From Candidatus Aminicenantota bacterium (lineage in GTDB: Bacteria > Acidobacteriota > Aminicenantia > UBA2199), in NCBI GenBank assembly GCA_030612495.1, contig JAUWNT010000019.1:1-20651 (forward strand): a DNA stretch of 20,651 bases, read 5' to 3'. A model generated the notes under the pieces. That model searched no databases, was not told where the DNA came from, and worked only from the letters and a program-made list of their open reading frames with translations. Positions 6,888-14,915 of the stretch are shown here, piece by piece. Each line of letters starts with the position of its first letter. Positions within the stretch are counted from its first letter, which is position 1. The position numbers and the translations under genes are program-made.

Positions 6888-8234
6888 ATGAGTTATAAAG
6901 ATAAAACAATCGAAAATTCTAAAATTCAACATGCACTGATTAATATATTCAAAGTCAGCCTTAGCAACAAGCCTATTGTAGAATTAGTAAAGACATCTCA
7001 TAAAGAGCTAATAAAATTAATGGGTAAAGAAAAAGCAAAGAACTTCTACCTTGCTATTTATGAAGGGAACTATATGTATAATCTACCATATTACTATGAT
7101 GAATATGACAAAGAGCCAATAAACAAACCCATATCATTAAAGGGAGGATTAACAGATTACATTAGAAGGAAAGGGAGTACAGAATTAATAGATAAAAAAA
7201 GACAAAAAGAACTTATAGAAAAAGGGGAAATTAAAGTTATAGGCACAGATTCCCTTGAATGGATAGGCGCCCCTCTTGAATACCACAATAAAATTCATGG
7301 TGTACTTACAATTCAAACCTATAATAAAGAGATTAAATATACAAAAGAAGATGTTGAGTTAATTACCTATGTTTCAAAAAATCTTTCTTTAGCAGTTGAC
7401 AGAAAAAAGAGAGACTCAGAGTTGAAGGAATACAGAAGAAAACTAGAAAAGGAGATAAAGGAAAAATCTAAAGAAATAGTTGAGAAGAATAAAAAATTAA
7501 TCGAATCAAGAAAAATGGAAGCAATTGGAATTTTATCTGCCGGGATTTCACATGAATTTAACAATATACTAAGCATAATAATGGGGAATGTTCAGATGGG
7601 TATAAAGCAATGCAAACCCGATGACATGCACTATAAAAGATATAAAAAAATAGAAAAAAGTAGTAAGCGCGCATGTGAAATTATTGAAAAATTAATGCTA
7701 TTTACAGAACATAGAAAAAAGATAAAATATTTTGTAAACGACATATCAAAAATAATTGAAACATCCATCGTTAATCTTAAAAATTCACTCAAAAAATCAA
7801 ATAAGCCAAATATTCAACTTATTACAAATATAGAAAAAAATTTGGATAAAGTTAATGTTGATAAAGAAGATATTCATTTTGCTTTAAAAAGCATGTACAA
7901 TAAGGCTATTGATGCGTTACCTGATAAAGGGACAATTACTATTACTGCTAAAAATTTTAAAGGTATACCTCCCAGATCAGATCTTCATTTAAAAAAATAT
8001 ATACATATAAGTATAAGAGACAATGGAATTGGTATGAATGAAAAAACCAAAAATAATATTTTCACACCATTTTTTGTTACAAAAGATTCTGGTAAATGGA
8101 CTGGAATAGGGTTTGCTGAAGTTTATATTATAATAAAAGAACATGAAGGGTATATTGCAGTAGAATCTAAAATAGGAAAAGGAACAATAATAAACATCTA
8201 TCTCCATAGTGCGAAAAATAAACTAGTTATTTAA
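6888..8234 (+). CDS. Cytoplasmic GAF-domain sensor histidine kinase (orphan)
   Basis: The 448-residue protein has no signal peptide or membrane span. Residues ~15-170 look like a GAF-type sensor (GAPLEYHNKIHGVLTIQTYNK ... FTKED-like strand/helix order). A charged coiled coil (~172-210) leads to the dimerisation/phosphoacceptor helix SAGISHEFNNILS with His222. The HATPase domain follows: N-box-like LKSMYNKAIDALP (Asn338), G1 box DNGIGM (378-383), F-box IFTPFFVTK (391-399) and a G2 region GKWTGIGFAEV (402-412) in place of the usual GTGLGL. It would autophosphorylate on histidine and pass the phosphate to a response regulator, but none is encoded nearby. Its 3' end overlaps holA by 12 bases tail to tail. 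The signal sensed is unknown. Confidence 0.9.
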   Translation: MSYKDKTIENSKIQHALINIFKVSLSNKPIVELVKTSHKELIKLMGKEKAKNFYLAIYEGNYMYNLPYYYDEYDKEPINKPISLKGGLTDYIRRKGSTELIDKKRQKELIEKGEIKVIGTDSLEWIGAPLEYHNKIHGVLTIQTYNKEIKYTKEDVELITYVSKNLSLAVDRKKRDSELKEYRRKLEKEIKEKSKEIVEKNKKLIESRKMEAIGILSAGISHEFNNILSIIMGNVQMGIKQCKPDDMHYKRYKKIEKSSKRACEIIEKLMLFTEHRKKIKYFVNDISKIIETSIVNLKNSLKKSNKPNIQLITNIEKNLDKVNVDKEDIHFALKSMYNKAIDALPDKGTITITAKNFKGIPPRSDLHLKKYIHISIRDNGIGMNEKTKNNIFTPFFVTKDSGKWTGIGFAEVYIIIKEHEGYIAVESKIGKGTIINIYLHSAKNKLVI

Positions 8235-9302
8235 TAATTTTATTTCAAAAATAAAACTCTGTAAAGATAATCGTACGAAATCCTCACCACATGTTTTTGA
8301 TTCGTAATCTAATTTATAAATTATTTCAAGTATTTGCTGTAATCTCTTTTCGGAAAAATTTCTAACTGAATTAATAAATTTATTAAGAAAATAAGTTGGT
8401 TGGTTTAATACTCTACCAATATCATTTACAGGGAAATTATGTTTTAATAAAAACTTTGCACTATATATCTTATTGTAATATGTAACTAAGGTTCCTATTA
8501 CAAAAGCGGGTTTTATACCATTAATAAAGAGATATTTTAAAGTTTTAAGGTATTTTACTGCATCCTCTTTCTCTATAGCTTCAGCCAAATCCCATATTGA
8601 ATGAGATTCAACTCCATATAAGATTGTCTCTACATCCCCTGAATCAATCTTTTTTTCCTCTCCAGCCATTATTTCAAATCTTGACATTTCATTTACAATT
8701 GAAATTAAGTTATCACCTTTCATTTCAACCATTTTCTCAAGCGCACCCTGAGTAACTGAAATTCCTTTTTCTTTCAGATTGAATTTCATATAATCATTAA
8801 CTTCTTTATAATAAATTCTATCAAGGTTAACAAAAATTGTATAAGGAGAATTGAGCTCTGCTAAAAAATCAGTAATTTTCCCATTTTTTTTTCTTATTAA
8901 TTGTTTGTAATCATCTTTTAATAAATTCAATGAAATATAAATAATAAAAATGGTATTCATATTAGGGTTATCTAAATATTTTTTTAAAATTGCTTGATCC
9001 ATTTTATTTAATTTAAGATTTTTTACATCCCTTATAACTACAATAACAATTTTTCTTGACTGAATAAAAAAACTTGAACTATTTGCATCTATAATTATAT
9101 CCTGCCAGCTACTCTCTTTACCAGACTCAAAATAATAACGTCTATAATTAAAATCATTTTTCTTTTCAATAAAATTTTTCGCAAAAGAGCTAATGATCTT
9201 TTCACCTAAGGACTCATTAAATCCATAAATAACATTAAATGGAAATCTCTCTTTTTTTACTTCTATTCTTTTTAAAAAGTCAAAAAAAGTAATCTCTTTC
9301 AT
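8223..9302 (-). CDS. holA: DNA polymerase III delta subunit
   Basis: The delta subunit of the clamp loader opens the beta clamp. The 359-residue protein has normal length and fold order: an N-terminal RecA-like domain starting FPFNVIYGFNESLGEKII (~20-37), the FFIQSRKIVIVVIRDVKNLK segment (~78-97), a lid with GDNLISIVNEMSRFEIMAG (~194-213), and a C-terminal helical collar with SIWDLAEAIEKEDAVKYLKTL (~234-254). Position directly after leuS-lptE matches the E. coli leuS-lptE-holA order. Its ATG overlaps the lptE stop (TAATG). The stop TAG falls inside the end of the convergent histidine kinase gene. Confidence 0.92.
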   Translation of the reverse strand: MKEITFFDFLKRIEVKKERFPFNVIYGFNESLGEKIISSFAKNFIEKKNDFNYRRYYFESGKESSWQDIIIDANSSSFFIQSRKIVIVVIRDVKNLKLNKMDQAILKKYLDNPNMNTIFIIYISLNLLKDDYKQLIRKKNGKITDFLAELNSPYTIFVNLDRIYYKEVNDYMKFNLKEKGISVTQGALEKMVEMKGDNLISIVNEMSRFEIMAGEEKKIDSGDVETILYGVESHSIWDLAEAIEKEDAVKYLKTLKYLFINGIKPAFVIGTLVTYYNKIYSAKFLLKHNFPVNDIGRVLNQPTYFLNKFINSVRNFSEKRLQQILEIIYKLDYESKTCGEDFVRLSLQSFIFEIKLLNN

Positions 9303-9817
9303 TAAAAATTTTCTAATATGGTAGAAACGATACTGGCTGCAAACTCTCCTGAAATTTTTATAAGGGTTTCAGTTTCTTGTGAAAAAAAGTCCCCATAATC
9401 AATAACATATGTATCAGTAAAACTCATATTTTGATTTTCAAAAATAATTTTGCCAGTTTTTATATCAATGAATCTAACATTCAGTACTATAGTAACCCTA
9501 TATAGATTCGCAGTTGCATCACTTGAATAAGAAACAGGTATTACATCAAATCTAGTTATATTACCCTCAAGTACTGATTGAGCTCTAGATACTCTATCAA
9601 CCAAAGTTAATTTACTTCTCTTTATAAACTCTTCTCTCAATGCATTTGTTACAAACTGTTCTGCTTGATACCTGGTTGTTTTGTTAACAAAATTAGGTAT
9701 AGCAATTGTCTTTATATGATCAGGAATCTGCTTGCCTGTTCCAGTTAACCGGTACCCACATTGATTAAATATTATTAATATTAATAAAAAAATAATGAAA
9801 TTTATATTTTTTTTCAT
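9302..9817 (-). CDS. lptE: LPS-assembly lipoprotein LptE
   Basis: LptE plugs the LptD barrel that inserts lipopolysaccharide into the outer membrane. The 171-residue protein begins with a basic-hydrophobic signal and Cys20 in IIFNQCGYRL; the CGYRL start of the mature lipoprotein is characteristic of LptE. The rest is a two-layer alpha/beta fold with IPDHIKTIAIPNFVNKTTR (~31-49), YRVTIVLNVRFIDIKTGKII (~106-125) and a C-terminal helix. Gln before the lipobox cysteine is unusual. ATG overlaps the leuS stop (ATGA) and the stop overlaps the holA start, so the three genes are coupled. Confidence 0.93.
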   Translation of the reverse strand: MKKNINFIIFLLILIIFNQCGYRLTGTGKQIPDHIKTIAIPNFVNKTTRYQAEQFVTNALREEFIKRSKLTLVDRVSRAQSVLEGNITRFDVIPVSYSSDATANLYRVTIVLNVRFIDIKTGKIIFENQNMSFTDTYVIDYGDFFSQETETLIKISGEFAASIVSTILENF

Positions 9818-12270
9818 TTTACAACCATACTTAACATCTTATTCTTTATGAAAATCATTTTTATAACTTGTTTTTCTTGTATATACTTTTTGACCCTCTC
9901 TGACATAAAAGCCATTTCTTTTACCCTTAATTCCTCTTCATTAATATTAACTCTAATTTTGTCTCTGATTTTACCATTTATCTGAACCATTATATTAACC
10001 TTTTCTTCAAAGATAAATTCAGGATTGAAATCTGGCCATTTTTCATGCTCAAGTATTGAATTATAACCCAGCTTCCCCCACAATTCATTACAAAAATGAG
10101 GGGCATAAGGACCTAAAAGTTTTAATAAAACCTCAAAAATATATCTCACTGCTCCAGGATTATTTGAATTGATTTTATTAAAAGATACTGAAAAATCATT
10201 AAAAAACTCCATAAGAGCAGCTATTGCTGTGTTTAAATGAAATCTAACCTCAATATCTTCTGTAACCTTTTTTATTGTCTGATTTAGTTTTATAAAAATT
10301 GGTTTTGTCTCTTCTTTTTCCATATCAAACTTCTTATTCTCTATTAAAATATTCATATTGTCATGAAATAAATTCCAGATCCTATTAAGAAACCTATTTA
10401 CTCCTTCAACACCCTTTTCATTCCATTCAAGCCCTTTTTCCGGAGGTGAAGCAAAAAGAATAAAGAGTCTTACAGTATCAGCACCATATTTATTAATCAG
10501 CTCATCTGGATCCACTATATTGCCCTTAGATTTTGACATAGCGCTTCCTTCTAATGTTACCATACCTTGAGTTAATAGATGTGGAAAAGGCTCAGATAAA
10601 TCCGTCCACCCGAAATCTCTAAAAACTTTTGCGAAAAACCTTGAATATATTAAGTGCAGAATCGCATGTTCCACTCCACCAATATATAGATCAACAGGCA
10701 TCCAGTATTTTATCTCATCATTATCAAATGGTTTATTATGAGAAAGACTTGCATACCTGAAAAAATACCAGGATGAATCAAAAAATGTATCCATTGTATC
10801 TGTCTCTCTTTTAGCAGGACCTCCACATTTTGGACATTTAGTATTAATAAATTCTTTACTTTTCTCAAGAGGTGATCCACCTTTAGGAGTAAAATCAATA
10901 TCCAATGGCAATTCAACAGGTAAATTTTCAAGAAATTCGGGAACAATTCCACATTTATCACAATACACCATTGGTATTGGAGTTCCCCAATACCTTTGTC
11001 TTGAAACTCCCCAATCTCTGAGACGAAATATTGTTTTCAAATCACCCAGATTATTCTCTCTTAAAAATCCTCCCATTTTCCTGATCGCTTCTTCAGATGA
11101 GAGGTTAGAATAGGACCCGGAATTTATTAAGTATCCTTTTCCTGTAAAAACATCATCCACATCTTCAGAATAACTTTTACTTTTATCCTCAACAATAACT
11201 CTTTTTATTGGAATATTATACTTTTTCGCAAATTCAAAATCTCTTTCATCATGAGCAGGCACTGACATTATTGCTCCAGTACCATATTCCATTAGAATAA
11301 AATTCGCAAGCCAGATCGGAATTTTCTCTCCATTAAAAGTATTTATAGCATATTTGCCTGTAAAAATTCCCTTTTTCTCATTCCCATCTAAGTCTGTTTT
11401 TGAATCCCTATCTACTTCTTTTATAAACTCTTTTATTTTATCTTTTTGAGGACTATCTTCTATCAATTCTTTAACAAAAGGATGTTTTATAGAAATTGCA
11501 AAGAATGTAGAACCAAATATTGTATCAAGTCTTGTAGTAAATATATTGATCTTTAAATCTGTTCCATATACTTTAAACTCAACTTCCGCACCCTCACTCT
11601 TCCCTATCCAATTTTTTTGCATAGCAATAACCTTTTGAGGCCATTTCTCAAGTTCCTTATGAGAATTAAGTAATTCATCTGCATAATCCGTTATTTTTAA
11701 AAACCACTGATCCAAATCCCTTAATCCCACTTCAGATTCACATCTCCAGCATCTACCATTTATTACCTGTTCATTAGCAAGAACAGTCTTACATGATGGG
11801 CACCAATTCACCTCAGATTTTTTTCTATAAACCAGGCCCTTTTCATACATTTTAGTAAAAATATATTGATTCCATTTTAAATATTCCGGCATGCAAGTTG
11901 CTATTTCTCTATCCCAATCATATCCAAAACCCATTTTTTTTAGTTGGCTTTTCATAAATTTAATATTATTTGAAGTCCAATCTTTAGGATTAGATTTATT
12001 TTTAATTGCAGCGTTTTCTGCAGGTAACCCAAGGGAATCCCATCCCATTGGATGTATAACATTATATCCATTCATCATTTTGAACCTGGTAATAACATCA
12101 CCAATAGAATAATTTCTGACATGTCCCATATGAATTCTTCCGGAAGGATAGGGAAACATCTCAAGGCAATAAAATTTTTTCTTTTTTCTATCTATTTCAG
12201 CCTTGAAAGTCTTTCTCTCTTCCCATATGTTTTGCCATTTCTTTTCAATATCTTTAAAATTGTATTGCAT
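9814..12270 (-). CDS. leuS: Leucyl-tRNA synthetase
   Basis: LeuRS charges tRNA-Leu. The 818-residue protein has the bacterial class I layout: the HIGH-type motif HMGH (47-50) within PYPSGRIHMGHVRNY, a zinc module with CPSC (157-160) and CWRC (174-177), and a CP1 editing domain (~225-415) with TTRLDTIFG (245-253) and GTGAIMSVPAHDERD (330-344). A second Cys pair set (437/440, 479/482), the KMSKS-type motif AMSKS (577-581), a helical anticodon-binding domain, and the C-terminal domain follow. A good AGGAG site precedes ATG 12270. The gene starts its own operon with lptE and holA behind it. Confidence 0.97.
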   Translation of the reverse strand: MQYNFKDIEKKWQNIWEERKTFKAEIDRKKKKFYCLEMFPYPSGRIHMGHVRNYSIGDVITRFKMMNGYNVIHPMGWDSLGLPAENAAIKNKSNPKDWTSNNIKFMKSQLKKMGFGYDWDREIATCMPEYLKWNQYIFTKMYEKGLVYRKKSEVNWCPSCKTVLANEQVINGRCWRCESEVGLRDLDQWFLKITDYADELLNSHKELEKWPQKVIAMQKNWIGKSEGAEVEFKVYGTDLKINIFTTRLDTIFGSTFFAISIKHPFVKELIEDSPQKDKIKEFIKEVDRDSKTDLDGNEKKGIFTGKYAINTFNGEKIPIWLANFILMEYGTGAIMSVPAHDERDFEFAKKYNIPIKRVIVEDKSKSYSEDVDDVFTGKGYLINSGSYSNLSSEEAIRKMGGFLRENNLGDLKTIFRLRDWGVSRQRYWGTPIPMVYCDKCGIVPEFLENLPVELPLDIDFTPKGGSPLEKSKEFINTKCPKCGGPAKRETDTMDTFFDSSWYFFRYASLSHNKPFDNDEIKYWMPVDLYIGGVEHAILHLIYSRFFAKVFRDFGWTDLSEPFPHLLTQGMVTLEGSAMSKSKGNIVDPDELINKYGADTVRLFILFASPPEKGLEWNEKGVEGVNRFLNRIWNLFHDNMNILIENKKFDMEKEETKPIFIKLNQTIKKVTEDIEVRFHLNTAIAALMEFFNDFSVSFNKINSNNPGAVRYIFEVLLKLLGPYAPHFCNELWGKLGYNSILEHEKWPDFNPEFIFEEKVNIMVQINGKIRDKIRVNINEEELRVKEMAFMSERVKKYIQEKQVIKMIFIKNKMLSMVVK

Positions 12271-12297
12271 ATATCAAACTCCTGCAAAAAAAAAATA

Positions 12298-12326
12298 ATT
12301 ATACTCTAAAATCACAATCACTTCAA
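12298..12326 (-). promoter_or_regulatory. Sigma70-type promoter of leuS-lptE-holA
   Basis: On the minus strand TTGAAG (12321-12326) is followed after exactly 17 bases by a perfect TATAAT (12298-12303). The leader to the ATG at 12270 is only ~20 bases and carries the AGGAG ribosome-binding site. It has no room for a T-box. Confidence 0.75.
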
Positions 12327-12357
12327 TTCAAAATGACCTCTTTCTATAACATGAAAG

Positions 12358-12645
12358 TCAACCCTTTTCCGGCCATTGTTGGGCACCATGAATGATCCTG
12401 AGTATTTCAAGGGTTTGATGTTTTACTCTGTAAACCACGATATAAGGAGATCCAGATACCACAAGCTCCCTAGTTTTTGGTACCCGCCCCGATCGTCCCA
12501 TCCCCGGATTATCAGATAAATGCTCTTCTACAAGGTTAATAATCCACAAAACCTGTTCAATTGCTGCTTTCGGATTATCCTGAAAAATGTAACCTTCTAT
12601 GGAGTCAAGATCTTCTGATGCAGCTTCAGTCCAAATTATTTGCAA
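12358..12645 (-). CDS. RelE/ParE-family toxin of a type II toxin-antitoxin module
   Basis: The 95-residue protein has the compact RelE/ParE fold. Its helix pair carries AASEDLDSIEGYIFQDNPKAA, its middle GRSGRVPKTRELVVSGSPYIVVYRV, and its C-terminal strand EILRIIHGAQQWP is a hallmark of this family. The start is TTG at 12645, supported by GGGAGAAGAAG just upstream; it overlaps the antitoxin gene by 20 bases. RelE-type members cleave mRNA in the ribosome while ParE-type members poison gyrase; sequence alone does not settle which. It lies immediately upstream of the leuS promoter on the same strand. Confidence 0.9.
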   Translation of the reverse strand: MQIIWTEAASEDLDSIEGYIFQDNPKAAIEQVLWIINLVEEHLSDNPGMGRSGRVPKTRELVVSGSPYIVVYRVKHQTLEILRIIHGAQQWPEKG

Positions 12646-12871
12646 GCTTCTTCTCCCACTTTGCTTTTATCTTTTCATGGGATATCACCTTACCTTTTTT
12701 AGCCTGGTCAATACCTCTTTTTATGGCTTGTATCTGCCATTCATTTAAATTAATGTATTCACGGATTGCTTCAGATGCAATGTAGGATTTGGTTCGAGCC
12801 GTTGCTTTTGCGATCTTTTCGAGTTTCTCTTTTGTTTCACTGTCAATTCTTACAGTTAAAATATCTTTCAT
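12626..12871 (-). CDS. Ribbon-helix-helix antitoxin (CopG/ParD-like)
   Basis: The start chosen is ATG 12871, with AGGTG at proper spacing; a GTG three codons upstream (12880) is the alternative. The 81-residue protein begins with a beta strand and two helices typical of ribbon-helix-helix DNA-binding domains (DILTVRIDSETKEKLEKIAK, then TKSYIASEAIREYI). A basic C-terminal segment follows (KGKVISHEKIKAKWEKKL) that would wrap the toxin. It is cotranscribed with and overlaps the toxin gene. Family behaviour predicts autorepression through the inverted repeat just upstream, which overlaps its -10 element. Confidence 0.88.
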   Translation of the reverse strand: MKDILTVRIDSETKEKLEKIAKATARTKSYIASEAIREYINLNEWQIQAIKRGIDQAKKGKVISHEKIKAKWEKKLANNLD

Positions 12872-12881
12872 TTTTATCACC

Positions 12882-12899
12882 TGTATACATTGTAATACA
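12882..12899. promoter_or_regulatory. Candidate antitoxin operator (inverted repeat)
   Basis: TGTAT and ATACA arms with an 8-base centre form an 18-base inverted repeat that covers the -10 element of the antitoxin promoter. A second inverted repeat, AATAGTT-5-AACTATT (12904-12922), covers the -35. Placement fits autorepression by the ribbon-helix-helix antitoxin; binding is inferred. Confidence 0.5.
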
Positions 12900-12917
12900 T
12901 TTCAATAGTTTTTTCAA
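12889..12917 (-). promoter_or_regulatory. Promoter of the toxin-antitoxin operon
   Basis: On the minus strand TTGAAA (12912-12917) and TACAAT (12889-12894) are separated by 17 bases. Each matches the consensus at five of six positions. The start of transcription would fall close to the antitoxin ribosome-binding site. Confidence 0.65.
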
Positions 12918-12940
12918 CTATTTTTATAATTTTTTTAAGA

Positions 12941-12990
12941 GGAAAGGGGTCAAATCTTTATTTTGAAAAAGGAAAGGGGTCAAATCTTTA
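12941..12990 (+). repeat. Two direct copies of the GGGGTCAAATCTTTA motif
   Basis: An identical 20-base sequence, GGAAAGGGGTCAAATCTTTA, occurs at 12941-12960 and 12971-12990, exactly 30 bases apart. The second copy abuts the left end of the IS element. Related motifs in inverse orientation occur at 14894-14915 and 20392-20412. Confidence 0.9.
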
Positions 12991-13006
12991 CAGGCTGTCC
13001 GAGAAT
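12991..13006 (+). repeat. IS left terminal inverted repeat
   Basis: CAGGCTGTCCGAGAAT is matched perfectly, in inverse orientation, by 14878-14893. It directly follows the second direct copy of the GGGGTCAAATCTTTA motif. Confidence 0.92.
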
Positions 13007-13089
13007 AGGAATTTTTAATTATATGATATTGTTAAATAGACTACAAGAATTAAGAAAAAGCTTGTAAACATTGATTATTTAAAGATTTT

Positions 13090-14718
13090 TTGGTAAAATA
13101 TAAAGTGGATAGCACAGAGAGAGCCAGCAGCAAGCAATTAGAACTTTTCAATTTAAATCAATTTTCTCTGGCTAAAAAAGTTAAGATTCCAGTTAATTTT
13201 AAATCCACCATTAAGCAGAGATATAAATTGGAGCGTCATATGTCGAAATTTAAACCATTTAGAGAGTTTGGCAGTCCCCTTGTCGGCTTAAACCCGGAAG
13301 CTTTTTTGGATTACATAAACAAAGAGATTTCCGATGGACATTTGTGTAAACTTGTTAAGGAGATTGTATTTTTGTTGGATACAGAAGCGATTGAGTTAAA
13401 ATATTCCTTAAGCGGCCAGAACAGCTATCATCCGAAACTGTTATTAAGTATATTATTTTATGGATATGCCACCGGAGTTCGCAGCAGTCGCAAATTAGCC
13501 GAAAAATGTGAGAAAGATTTTCATTTCATATATTTGATGCAGTGTTATACGCCGGATTTTCGTACTATTAGTGATTTTCGTAAAGATAATATATCAGAGA
13601 TAAAGAGATATTTTGTAGAGATATTAAGGATATTTGACAAGTTGGGCTACGTGGAAGTAGGCAAGATTTATGTAGACGGGACGAAAGTAAGAGCCAATGC
13701 TTCAACCAAGCGGACTAAAACAGGATTACAATTAGATAATTGGGTGAGTTTATTGGAGGGAGAGATTGAGAAGATATTACAGGAGGCTGAAAACATTGAT
13801 GCCAGAGAGGATGAGAGTTGTAGGAGATCGGATGATGATGATCAGTTAAAGAGAAAGCTTTTGAGGGATGAAAATTTGAAGGAGAAGATCGAGGAAGCAA
13901 AGAAGAAGCTGAAGGAAGAGGATAAGAAGAAGATCAATGTAAGCGATGTTAATGCAAATCATATGAAGTGTGGAGGTAGTAAAGATATCCATCCATCGTA
14001 CAATTGTCAGGCAGCAGTAACCGAAGATGGAGTAATAACGGCCTCAGAGGCTGTAACTGAACCCAATGATCAGAATCAATTGCAGCCAATGATAGAGCAG
14101 ACAGAATCAAATACAGGAAGGAAAGTAGATGAAGCTACCGCAGATGCAGGCTATGGTAATTATGAGAATTACGAATATCTGGAGGAGAAAGAAATAGATG
14201 GATATGTACCTGATTTAAATTTTCAGAAGTATAAATCAGGAAAATATGAGAAAGAAGAGAATCGTTATCATTACAGTAATTTTAAATATGATGCTGAAAC
14301 TGACAGGTATATTTGTCCGGAAGGTGAAGTTTTAAAATATTGGAAAACCCGTAAGAATAAGACGAGATATCGTCAATGGAATCATAAAGTTTATAAGGGG
14401 ACCGCTTGTGAGAGTTGTTCTAAGCGGAGTTTATGTACTAAGAGCAAGGTTCGAGAGCTGCTAATAGATATTCGTGAGCCCCTTTTGCAAGTAATGAGGG
14501 AGAGGTTAACCAGTGATAAGGGCAAAGAGAAATATTTTATGCGTCAATACATTATAGAGCCAATATTTGGTCATTTTAAGCACAATTTGGGTTACCGAAA
14601 TTTTTTACTACGGGGTTTAGAGAAGATCAATGGAGAATTGAAATTGATGTGTATTGGATGGAATCTGAAAAAGATGTTAAAATTGGGATATACACCTAAG
14701 ATGATAAGGAATTTGTAG
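13090..14718 (+). CDS. IS1182-family transposase (DDE)
   Basis: The 542-residue protein has an N-terminal DUF772-type domain (~68-190, with YHPKLLLSILFYGYATGVRSSRKL) and a DDE catalytic domain. Likely catalytic residues are Asp196 in IYVDGTKV, Asp352 in ADAGYGNYENY, and Glu490 in YIIEPIFGHFK. Between Asp352 and Glu490 is a probable zinc knuckle (Cys440, Cys443, Cys449). A lysine/glutamate-rich helical insert lies at ~222-282. The only start at the N-terminus is TTG 13090 without a ribosome-binding site; GTG 13105 or ATG 13240 are alternatives. It is the sole gene of the element. A hairpin (AAATTTACTA/TAGTAATTT, ~14733-14757) follows the stop but has no T-run. Confidence 0.92.
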   Translation: MVKYKVDSTERASSKQLELFNLNQFSLAKKVKIPVNFKSTIKQRYKLERHMSKFKPFREFGSPLVGLNPEAFLDYINKEISDGHLCKLVKEIVFLLDTEAIELKYSLSGQNSYHPKLLLSILFYGYATGVRSSRKLAEKCEKDFHFIYLMQCYTPDFRTISDFRKDNISEIKRYFVEILRIFDKLGYVEVGKIYVDGTKVRANASTKRTKTGLQLDNWVSLLEGEIEKILQEAENIDAREDESCRRSDDDDQLKRKLLRDENLKEKIEEAKKKLKEEDKKKINVSDVNANHMKCGGSKDIHPSYNCQAAVTEDGVITASEAVTEPNDQNQLQPMIEQTESNTGRKVDEATADAGYGNYENYEYLEEKEIDGYVPDLNFQKYKSGKYEKEENRYHYSNFKYDAETDRYICPEGEVLKYWKTRKNKTRYRQWNHKVYKGTACESCSKRSLCTKSKVRELLIDIREPLLQVMRERLTSDKGKEKYFMRQYIIEPIFGHFKHNLGYRNFLLRGLEKINGELKLMCIGWNLKKMLKLGYTPKMIRNL

Positions 14719-14877
14719 AGTTATGTGAGATAAATTTACTAAATGGTAGTAATTTCAGGTGAAGCAAATGATGAAGAGCAGTTCAAAATGTTTTTAATTA
14801 ACATTATGGTTTTTTTTAAAGGGAAATTGAATTAAAAATAAAAATAATATAATCTCAAATCAATTTTTCAAAAAAAC

Positions 14878-14893
14878 ATTCTCGGACAGCCTG
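14878..14893 (-). repeat. IS right terminal inverted repeat
   Basis: ATTCTCGGACAGCCTG is the perfect inverse of the left end. The next base outward begins the stop codon of the AIPR gene on the minus strand. Confidence 0.92.
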
Positions 14894-14915
14894 TCAAGAC
14901 CTGACCCCAAGTTTT
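14894..14915 (-). repeat. GGGGTCAGGTCTTGA motif abutting the IS right end
   Basis: On the plus strand TCAAGACCTGACCCCAAGTTTT. Twenty bases of it (14896-14915) recur exactly at 20393-20412. Read outward from the IS, it matches the left-flank motif at 12 of 15 positions in inverse orientation. It encodes the last residues and stop of the AIPR gene. Confidence 0.85.

Larger units (their letters stand above)
12991..14893 (+). mobile_element. Complete IS1182-type insertion sequence
   Basis: The element is bounded by perfect 16-bp terminal inverted repeats (CAGGCTGTCCGAGAAT at 12991-13006, its complement at 14878-14893), giving 1903 bp. One base more on each side (A/T) can be counted as part of the repeat. 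It contains a single intact transposase gene. I see no clear target-site duplication. Instead, the flanks are inverted copies of the GGGGTCA..TCTT motif. The perfect ends and unbroken frame suggest recent arrival. Confidence 0.88.

Noticed and set aside
12271..12330. T-box leader for leuS
   Set aside because: The promoter TTGAAG-17-TATAAT leaves only ~20 bases of leader, too short for a T-box, and no AGGGTGG-like box is present.
12904..12935. Plus-strand intrinsic terminator (AATAGTT/AACTATT stem plus T-run)
   Set aside because: No plus-strand gene lies upstream; the sequence is better explained as part of the toxin-antitoxin promoter/operator region.
12941..12990. CRISPR-like spacing of two identical 20-base repeats
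   Set aside because: There are only two copies with a 10-base A/T-rich gap, no array and no cas genes; the motif recurs elsewhere in inverse orientation, which fits a dispersed repeat.
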